Assembly (NCBI GenBank): GCA_020029535.1
Contig: JAIBJM010000005.1
Span: 38,924 to 102,923, forward strand
Reading direction: 5' to 3'
DNA: 64,000 nt
From: Gammaproteobacteria bacterium
GTDB taxonomy: Bacteria > Pseudomonadota > Gammaproteobacteria > Steroidobacterales > Steroidobacteraceae
Shown: piece after piece, positions 58,502 to 64,000 of the stretch
Position numbering within the stretch: position 1 is the stretch's first letter
Layout of the letters: each line of letters opens with the position of its first letter
Notes under the pieces: model-generated
Told to the model about the DNA's origin: nothing
The model's database searches: none
What the model saw: the letters and a program-made list of their open reading frames with translations, nothing else
Translations under genes and position numbers: made by a program

Positions 58502-58864
58502 TCAGGCGTGCAGCGCCACAACGATGCAGCACAGACCCCAGAAAAACGGATACTCGCAACCCAGGGTGTGCCACAGCCACTTCTTGGTGAACTTCATGAC
58601 AGAGAAGCCGGCGACGATCAGGAAGATGCCAGCCAGCCAGGCCGCCCACTGCGTATAAATGCCGAGGATCAACGCCGCTCCGACGATGAACTCGAAGATA
58701 TTGGCGAAGGTCGTCACGGCACCGGGATAGGGATAACCCATTGCCTTGAAGTTGGCAACGGTGCCTTCACGGTGCGTGATCTTGCCCACGGCCTGCGGGA
58801 AAAAGAACAAGCCGCAGATGATACGCAGCACCACGTAACCATTGTTCAGGTCGAAATCAAACAT
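58502..58864 (-). CDS. DoxX-family membrane protein
   Basis: 120 residues with four membrane helices (GYVVLRIICGLFFFPQAVGK, TTFANIFEFIVGAALILG, AAWLAGIFLIVAGFSVMKF, WGLCCIVVALHA), the size of DoxX/DoxD proteins. These are found with redox systems of thiosulphate or oxidative stress and quinones, but the exact role here is unknown. The start ATG at 58864 has a GGAGG seven bases upstream. It lies upstream of the OYE gene and downstream of the lpd gene on the same strand, so all three may be one transcript. Confidence 0.82.
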   Translation of the reverse strand: MFDFDLNNGYVVLRIICGLFFFPQAVGKITHREGTVANFKAMGYPYPGAVTTFANIFEFIVGAALILGIYTQWAAWLAGIFLIVAGFSVMKFTKKWLWHTLGCEYPFFWGLCCIVVALHA

Positions 58865-58897
58865 AACTACCTCCCCCATTTTTGATGCGGCATGACT

Positions 58898-60304
58898 TCA
58901 TATGTGCAATGCCCTGCCATATGCGTCAAGAACGGACTCGTGCATCGCCTCGGAGAGCGTCGGATGCGGGAAGATGGTTGCCATCAGTTCCGCTTCGGTC
59001 GCCTCCATCGTCATTGCCAGCGCGTAGCCCTGGATCATCTCCGTCACGCCAGCACCGATCAGGTGGGCGCCGAGCAATTGCCCGTGCTCGGCATCAAACA
59101 CCGTTTTGACGAAGCCTTCGGTTTCCCCCGCTGCGATCGCCTTGCCGTTCGCGCTCAACGGGAAACGACCGACCTTTACCGCAAGACCTTTCTGCTTCGC
59201 CTGCGCTTCGGTAAGACCGACGGAAGCAATCTGCGGATCTGAATACGTGCAACCCGGCACCGGAGCTTCGACCAGGGGTCCGGCTTTGCCGGCGATGTGC
59301 TCGACGCAGTGAACGCCTTCGTGGCTCGCCTTGTGCGCGAGCCACGGCGCCCCGGCAACATCGCCGATGGCATAGAGCCCACGTACGTTGGTAGCGCCGT
59401 GTGCGTCGGTAACCACGTGGCCGCGGTCAAGCTTCACGCCGAGCGCTTCCAGCCCCAGGTTCTCGACATTGCCTTCGATACCTACGGCGATCAGCGCCAC
59501 GTCGGCCTTGAGCGTTTCCGGCTTGCCAGCTGTGTTGAGCTCGACGGTCACACCGGCATCACTCGCGGCGACGCGTTCGACGCGTGCAGCAACGCGAAAC
59601 TTGATGCCGCGTTTTTCGAAGGCTTTCTGTGCAGCTGCGGAGACTTCGGCGTCTTCCACCGGCAGGATGCGCTCCACCGACTCGATCACCGTCACGTTGC
59701 TGCCGAAGCCGCGGTAAAAACTCGCGAATTCCATGCCGATGGCGCCGGAGCCAATCACAATGAGTGACTTCGGCAGTTCGCGGGGCGTCATCGCCTCACG
59801 GTAGGTCCAGATGCGCTTGCCGTCCGGCACCATACCGGCGGCAGGAATCACGCGAGCGCGGGCGCCGGTAGCCAGAATCACGGCGGGCGCGCTGAGAGTG
59901 CGGGTGCCGCCGGCTTTGAGTTCGACCGCGACGCCGGGTGCCGCGCCTCCCTTGATCAGACGCGCAGTACCCTCAACGACCTGGATGCGGTTCTTCTTCA
60001 TCAGAAAACCGACGCCGGTATTGAGCTTTTTCGCGACGTTGCGCGACCGCTCGATAACCTTGCCGAAACTGTAAGCGGCTCCCGTGCACGACAGGCCGTA
60101 CTCATCGAGATGGCCGAGCCGCTCGTAGACTTCAGCCGATTTGAGCAGCGCCTTGGTGGGAATGCAGCCCCAATTGAGGCAAATGCCGCCGAGGTTCTCC
60201 CGCTCCACGATCGCGGTGTTGAGTCCAAGCTGCGAGGCCCGGATCGCAGCGACATAACCGCCTGGTCCCGAGCCGATTACGATTAGATCGAAGCTGTCTG
60301 ACAC
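58898..60304 (-). CDS. lpdA: Dihydrolipoyl dehydrogenase (E3)
   Basis: 468 residues. FAD site LIVIGSGPGGYVAAIRASQLG, redox-active disulphide GGICLNWGCIPTKALL (Cys41/Cys46 region), NAD site LIVIGSGAIGMEFASFYRGFG, FAD second site LYAIGDVAGAPWLAHKASHEG and the C-terminal His-Glu in HPTLSEAMHESVL. It reoxidises the lipoamide of 2-oxoacid dehydrogenase and glycine-cleavage complexes. It could serve the E1/E2 genes at the start of the window, although it is not adjacent. It is the first of a possible lpd-DoxX-OYE unit. Confidence 0.95.
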   Translation of the reverse strand: MSDSFDLIVIGSGPGGYVAAIRASQLGLNTAIVERENLGGICLNWGCIPTKALLKSAEVYERLGHLDEYGLSCTGAAYSFGKVIERSRNVAKKLNTGVGFLMKKNRIQVVEGTARLIKGGAAPGVAVELKAGGTRTLSAPAVILATGARARVIPAAGMVPDGKRIWTYREAMTPRELPKSLIVIGSGAIGMEFASFYRGFGSNVTVIESVERILPVEDAEVSAAAQKAFEKRGIKFRVAARVERVAASDAGVTVELNTAGKPETLKADVALIAVGIEGNVENLGLEALGVKLDRGHVVTDAHGATNVRGLYAIGDVAGAPWLAHKASHEGVHCVEHIAGKAGPLVEAPVPGCTYSDPQIASVGLTEAQAKQKGLAVKVGRFPLSANGKAIAAGETEGFVKTVFDAEHGQLLGAHLIGAGVTEMIQGYALAMTMEATEAELMATIFPHPTLSEAMHESVLDAYGRALHI

Positions 60305-60476
60305 GTTGGAAAGGTTTGCGAACTATGCGTTTTTTGGTGGGGCGGGAGTATAGCGGGATCGCGCGGCGTTGCGAACTGATTGCCCGAGCGGAATGTCGGG
60401 ATGGGGCGACATTAATCCTCTGTTCAGCCGCAGGGGAGTAGATTGCACCATCATCTTCAATAAGAAGGAGTCCACC

Positions 60477-61124
60477 ATGATCGATCCCCGAGGAACTTCG
60501 CTGCTGCGCACCGTCGCCTGCGGCAGCCTGATGGTTGCGACGCTGATGGGTTGCAATCGCGCGCCGGATACCGCAGCGACCGCGACGCCGCCGGCCGAGC
60601 CCGCAGTGGTGGCCCCGGCTCCCGAAGCCGCACCGGTTGTCGAGCCAACCCCCGCACCGAAACCGGCGCCGGTAGCCACACCCAGGCCGCGCAAGCCCGC
60701 GACCACCTCGAGTGCCAGCAGCGCTGCTGCGGCCCCCGCACCCCAGCCGGTTCAGACCGTGACTGCACCGCCCCCGCCTCCGCCGCCGGTGTGCAGCAAC
60801 TGCGGACGGATCATCGAAATCAATGCAGTGAAGGTCGCAGGCAAGGGCACGGGTCTGGGCGCCATCGCCGGCGGTCTGGCCGGCATCGTGGTCGGCAACC
60901 AGATCGGCGATGGCAGCGGCAAAACCATTGCCAAGATTGCCGGAGCGGCCGGCGGCGCCTATGTGGGCAACCGCGTCGAGCAGCGGGTGCGCTCCGACAT
61001 GCGCTATGACGTGACTGTGAAGATGGACAACGGCGAAACCACCGTCATTGCGCAGGACGTCGAGCCGACGCTGGCCGTGGGCGCGGCGGTGCGCGTGATT
61101 GACGGCGCCGTAGTCGCAAAGTGA
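60477..61124 (+). CDS. Glycine-zipper outer-membrane lipoprotein
   Basis: 215 residues. Lipoprotein signal with lipobox LMVATLMGC (lipidated Cys near residue 26), then a long Pro/Ala-rich spacer (about 30-105), then a conserved C-terminal domain. CSNCGRIIEINAVK begins it, followed by a Gly-zipper membrane hairpin, GLGAIAGGLAGIVVGNQIG and AGAAGGAYVGNRVE, then a beta-domain (YDVTVKMDNGETTVIAQ). It resembles the Rickettsia 17-kDa antigen/SlyB group, linking the outer membrane and peptidoglycan. AAGGAG lies seven bases before the ATG. It is followed by a 14-bp hairpin. Confidence 0.85.
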   Translation: MIDPRGTSLLRTVACGSLMVATLMGCNRAPDTAATATPPAEPAVVAPAPEAAPVVEPTPAPKPAPVATPRPRKPATTSSASSAAAAPAPQPVQTVTAPPPPPPPVCSNCGRIIEINAVKVAGKGTGLGAIAGGLAGIVVGNQIGDGSGKTIAKIAGAAGGAYVGNRVEQRVRSDMRYDVTVKMDNGETTVIAQDVEPTLAVGAAVRVIDGAVVAK

Positions 61125-61130
61125 AGCCCG

Positions 61131-61166
61131 GGGCGAGGATCTGCGCAATCGTGCAGATCCTCGCCC
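61131..61166 (+). terminator. Strong hairpin after the lipoprotein gene
   Basis: Perfect 14-bp stem GGGCGAGGATCTGC-N8-GCAGATCCTCGCCC, six bases after the stop at 61124. No T-run follows, so it may protect the mRNA 3' end or act with Rho rather than as a classic terminator. Confidence 0.6.
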
Positions 61167-61297
61167 AGCGGCTGCATGAGTGATTACCGCATCGTCTGCG
61201 TATACGCGCTCATCCTCAATGAGGCTTCCGCAATGATGCTTGCGTCGCGAGGCGCACGCGTGAAACACTGAACGGGTTTAGGAACAGGACCACGGAA

Positions 61298-61795
61298 ATG
61301 TTGGAAGCGATTGAAAATTCCGCGCTGTCTACGTGGATCAGGGAATCACCGGCCATCTACGGTTACACCCTGATCCTCGCCGCCCACGCCGTCGGCCTGG
61401 CCATCGTGATGGGTACGGCGACAGCGATTGCGCTGCGCCTGCTTGGCTTCCCGAAGGAAGTACCACTCGCAGCGATGCGCAAAGTCTTTCCGGTGACCTT
61501 CTTCGGCTTCTGGCTCAACGCCATCTCGGGCGTGCTGCTCTACATCACCGAAATCGCCAAGATGAATGCCATGCCCGCCTTCTGGGGCAAGATGAGCGGC
61601 GTTGCTCTCGGCATGGTCTTCCTGTTGATCATCAGGAAGCGGGTGTTCGGCGATACGGCCAGCCTCGAACTCGGAGTGGTTCCTGCGGGTGGCCGCCAGC
61701 TGGCCTATGCCATGATGTTTTGCTGGTGCCTGGCGCTGATCGCCGGTCGCCTGACCGGTTACCCGGCCCTCGTGACCATGTACTTCGGAATCTGA
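61298..61795 (+). CDS. Membrane protein of unknown function (first of pair)
   Basis: 165 residues, about four membrane helices (IYGYTLILAAHAVGLAIVMG, VTFFGFWLNAISGVLLYI, VALGMVFLLIIRKRVFG, LAYAMMFCWCLALIAGRLTG). A histidine within the first helix (LAAHAVG) recalls haem-binding or redox membrane proteins, but a ligand cannot be shown. It resembles small two- to four-helix proteins of the DUF6644 type; that naming is tentative. The next membrane gene starts two bases after its stop, so they form a pair. Confidence 0.65.
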   Translation: MLEAIENSALSTWIRESPAIYGYTLILAAHAVGLAIVMGTATAIALRLLGFPKEVPLAAMRKVFPVTFFGFWLNAISGVLLYITEIAKMNAMPAFWGKMSGVALGMVFLLIIRKRVFGDTASLELGVVPAGGRQLAYAMMFCWCLALIAGRLTGYPALVTMYFGI

Positions 61796-61797
61796 GC

Positions 61798-62316
61798 ATG
61801 CTGGAACAACTGAATCAATGGCTGTCCATCCAGGCCGTGGCCAGCTTCGTCAACGAGTACGGCTGGGTGTGGCCGGTCTGCGAAATGCTCCATTACGTCG
61901 GCATGTCGCTGCTGCTTGGCCTGATCGGCCTGCTCGATCTGCGCATCCTCGGCCTGTTCAAAGGCATCCCCGTCAAGGCTTTCGATCGCTTTGTGCCCAT
62001 TGGCATCGCGGCGTTCGTCATCAATCTCATCACCGGCTTCGTCTTCATCGCCGGCACTCCTGACGGCCCGAACTTCTATCTCACCAACCTGTCGTTCCAG
62101 CTCAAGATGGGATGCATCCTGCTGGCGCTGATCAATCTGGTGGTCTTCTACTACAGCGGTCTGCACACCAGGGCAGCTGCAACGCCTGTCGGCGGCGATA
62201 CGCCGGTGGGCGCGAAGGTCGCGGCAGTGCTGTCGCTGCTGCTCTGGGTCCTGGTGATTTTCTTCGGTCGCCTGCTGATGTACAACGACACGCTGCTGCT
62301 GCTGCTCGGCATGTAA
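61798..62316 (+). CDS. Membrane protein of unknown function (second of pair)
   Basis: 172 residues, about five membrane helices. The first contains VCEMLHYVGMSLLLGLIG, with a histidine in a place similar to that in the preceding protein. Others are FVPIGIAAFVINLITGFVF, QLKMGCILLALINLVVFYY and VAAVLSLLLWVLVIFFGRLL. The two genes may be diverged duplicates and probably act as one complex. The ATG at 61798 is chosen because earlier in-frame codons lie inside the previous gene. Confidence 0.65.
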   Translation: MLEQLNQWLSIQAVASFVNEYGWVWPVCEMLHYVGMSLLLGLIGLLDLRILGLFKGIPVKAFDRFVPIGIAAFVINLITGFVFIAGTPDGPNFYLTNLSFQLKMGCILLALINLVVFYYSGLHTRAAATPVGGDTPVGAKVAAVLSLLLWVLVIFFGRLLMYNDTLLLLLGM

Positions 62317-62361
62317 GCGAGCTGACGAACAGTCATTTTGAAAGCAATGCGCAGCCCGTCA

Positions 62362-62931
62362 TCACCACGGGCTGTCGAATACCGCAGCGGTATTCAGCTC
62401 GAGCGCCTGCAATGCAAGCTGCTGCGCGAACTCGCGGCTCTCCTTCCGCACGAATCCGCCATAGCATCCGTCCGCGTATAGCAGCGGATCGGCAGCTGCA
62501 TTGACCCGCACCGCCTCGATCATGCCCACGAAGAGCACGTGCGTGCTGAGCTCGAAGCATGTGATGACGCGGCAATCGAAGTTTGCTTTCGCCTGCTTGA
62601 GGACCGGCGCGCCGGTAACCATCGTGGCCCATGTCCCGACTTTGAAGCGCGCCTCGCCACGCGCGTCGGTCGCGCCCGCAAAGACATTGCCGATATCGAG
62701 CTGATCGTGCGTCAACACATTGACCGCGAATATCCCGGCCTTCTCGATCAGCTTGAGCGAGCCATTGGCTTTGTTGACGGCCACACCCAGTTGTGGCGGT
62801 TCGGCGGTCAACGATATGACGGCGGTAGCCGTGAGCCCGCCTCGCTCTCCGGCGATGGCCGTGGTGATGACGTTGACCGGAGCTGCGAGCGCGCGCATCC
62901 CGGAGCGAAATTCGCTCAGCGTTACCGGCAT
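62362..62931 (-). CDS. Flavin reductase family protein (HpaC-like)
   Basis: 189 residues of the split-barrel flavin reductase family. Typical parts are SEFRSGMRALAAPVNVITTA at the N-terminus, LTATAVISLTAEPPQLGVAV, IFAVNVLTHDQ and FELSTHVLFVGMIEAV near the C-terminus, where the His of the FMN/NADH site is found. These enzymes reduce free flavin for two-component monooxygenases. No monooxygenase gene is adjacent, so the partner is unknown. The ATG at 62931 fits the family's usual start; upstream residues in frame are not typical. The gene converges with the membrane pair. Confidence 0.88.
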   Translation of the reverse strand: MPVTLSEFRSGMRALAAPVNVITTAIAGERGGLTATAVISLTAEPPQLGVAVNKANGSLKLIEKAGIFAVNVLTHDQLDIGNVFAGATDARGEARFKVGTWATMVTGAPVLKQAKANFDCRVITCFELSTHVLFVGMIEAVRVNAAADPLLYADGCYGGFVRKESREFAQQLALQALELNTAAVFDSPW

Positions 62932-63086
62932 CGCACTGCTCTGTACATACTCCCCCGTGGCAATTCGCTGGTTTGCGGCGTTGCGTCGAGTTGTCGGCGG
63001 CCTAATAATGAGGCTCTTCTCAACAATGAAAAAATCTCTCAAAACAGCAGCCGAATGTCAACATTGGTGATGTCTGCGGGACGGCG

Positions 63087-63548
63087 ATGACTGAAACCAG
63101 GCTTGAAGCGCTGCGTGCTCGCATCGGTATGACGACGGTCGGCGACTGGCTGGAGGTTACCCAGGCGATGATCGACAAATTCGCCGATGCGACGGGGGAC
63201 CACCAGTTCATCCATATCGATCCGGCAGCCGCTGCGCGCACACCGTTTGGCGGGACCATCGCGCATGGTTTCCTGATCCTCTCCCTGCTGCCGCACCTGG
63301 CGTCCACCGCGCGCGGCGCCCTGATCACCGACGAGCAGGTGAAGCTGGGGGTCAACTATGGCGGGAATCGGGTGCGGTTCGTCTCGCCGGTCCGGTCCGG
63401 GGCCCGCGTGCGTGGCCGCTTCAGGACGCTGGACATCATCGAGAAGAATCCGGGCGAGTATCAGCAGAGAATGGAATTCGTGGTCGAAATCGACGGGCAG
63501 GAAAAACCCGCCATGGTCGCCGAGTGGCTTGTCCTGGCGCATTTCTGA
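63087..63548 (+). CDS. MaoC-family dehydratase
   Basis: 153 residues of the hotdog fold. The hydratase-2 motif appears as DATGDHQFIHIDPAAAARTP (Asp37/His42 pair region), followed by GGTIAHGFLILSLLP. It probably hydrates enoyl-CoA, as in fatty acid or polyhydroxyalkanoate metabolism. The gene starts a unit with the quinone oxidoreductase gene, 14 bases away. The MaoC plus quinone-oxidoreductase pairing is common in acyl-CoA degradation loci, so the two may share a pathway. Confidence 0.9.
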   Translation: MTETRLEALRARIGMTTVGDWLEVTQAMIDKFADATGDHQFIHIDPAAAARTPFGGTIAHGFLILSLLPHLASTARGALITDEQVKLGVNYGGNRVRFVSPVRSGARVRGRFRTLDIIEKNPGEYQQRMEFVVEIDGQEKPAMVAEWLVLAHF

Positions 63549-63561
63549 GAGGGGTCGGCGT

Positions 63562-64000
63562 ATGAGGGCATTGCTGAGCACGGTGGCCGGCGGGCCGCAA
63601 ACCCTGGAGCTCAAGAACATTCCGGCTCCCGTCGTTGGCGCCGGCCAGGCTCTGGTCCGGATCGCCGCCTGCGGGGTGAACTTCCCCGACGTCCTGCTGA
63701 TCGAGGACAGGTACCAGATCAAGGCGCCGCGTCCGTTCGCCCCCGGGCTGGAATTCGCGGGCACGGTGATCGGGGTCGCGGAGGACGTAACGTCGGTGCA
63801 GCCCGGAGATCGCGTCATCGCCATGGAAATCTGGGGCGGCATGGCCGAGCAGGCCGTTGTCCAGGCCGATCGACTGCTGCGTATTCCAGATGAGATGCCG
63901 TTCGACGACGCGGCCGCCTTGCTGGTGACCTACGGCACCACCTATCACGCTCTGAAGCAACGCGGCCGTCTCGTGGCGGGCGAGCAGATGCTGATCCTGG
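63562..64000 (+). CDS. Zinc-type alcohol dehydrogenase-like quinone oxidoreductase (3' end outside window)
   Basis: 146 residues visible; the frame is open to the last base. It begins MRALLSTVAGGPQTLEL, followed by VRIAACGVNFPDVLLIEDRY, APGLEFAGTVIGVAEDV and PGDRVIAM, the catalytic-domain pattern of medium-chain dehydrogenases of the NADPH:quinone reductase group. The coenzyme-binding domain lies beyond the window. Zinc ligands typical of true alcohol dehydrogenases are absent from this part. It follows the MaoC gene closely with GAGGGG upstream of the ATG. Confidence 0.9.
   Translation, partial: MRALLSTVAGGPQTLELKNIPAPVVGAGQALVRIAACGVNFPDVLLIEDRYQIKAPRPFAPGLEFAGTVIGVAEDVTSVQPGDRVIAMEIWGGMAEQAVVQADRLLRIPDEMPFDDAAALLVTYGTTYHALKQRGRLVAGEQMLIL

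Overview
This window is GC-rich (roughly 65%), densely packed chromosomal DNA. It has many 4-base ATGA/GTGA/TTGA stop-start overlaps and several GTG or TTG starts. Gene content points to a gammaproteobacterium, perhaps a soil or water lineage near Nevskiales/Steroidobacterales; that placement is an inference from gene content, not a measurement. No tRNA, rRNA, CRISPR array, prophage or intact insertion sequence was found. The only mobile-element trace is a decayed IS91-type transposase fragment near 4.4 kb.

Layout. 1-2.8 kb: the end of a 2-oxoacid dehydrogenase locus (E1 beta, E2) and phosphoglycerate mutase. 3-10.1 kb: a patchwork of lipoprotein, secreted, transporter, ferredoxin and RraB-like genes, with a short dispersed repeat between them. 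10.4-15.1 kb: a tightly coupled five-gene operon (phospholipase D-like, histidine-rich membrane protein, KAS III-like synthase, haem-oxygenase-fold protein, unknown protein) that looks like an undescribed lipid-modification or biosynthetic unit. 15.2-16.9 kb: an outer-membrane barrel and a pseudouridine synthase. 16.9-20.7 kb: a thiamine uptake operon under a TPP riboswitch (TonB receptor, YkoF-type binding protein, PnuT-type permease, small-molecule kinase). 20.8-21.9 kb: a nucleotidyltransferase/partner pair resembling a toxin-antitoxin unit. 22.8-27.4 kb: trehalose operon 1 (otsB, GH15, otsA) divergent from a MarR regulator, with a perfect palindrome inside the promoter spacer.

27.4-32.9 kb: a TPR protein, a degenerate serine hydrolase with a twin-ATPase ABC protein, and a large MscS-type channel. 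33-50.5 kb: a complete assimilatory nitrate system on the minus strand in two operons. The first is narK-nasT-nasS-nirB-nirD/FAD fusion-nasA; the second is nrtA-nrtB-nrtCD-porin. Each has a near-perfect sigma-54 promoter, and each has a leader terminator (before nirB and before nrtA) preceded by small hairpins, as expected for NasT (ANTAR) antitermination. A PP2C-kinase fusion gene is divergent from narK.

50.8-57.3 kb: a second trehalose/osmotic module. It holds an intact otsB, a membrane-anchored trehalose-phosphate synthase with an extracytoplasmic segment, a second MarR, and a divergent, apparently leaderless operon of a degenerate otsB, an MscS channel, a winged-helix-like protein and two small membrane proteins. 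57.4-64 kb: an Old Yellow Enzyme, DoxX, dihydrolipoyl dehydrogenase, a glycine-zipper lipoprotein, two small membrane proteins, flavin reductase, MaoC dehydratase and the start of a quinone oxidoreductase. The most promising undescribed units are the 10.4-15.1 kb operon and the 50.8-57.3 kb membrane trehalose/mechanosensing module.
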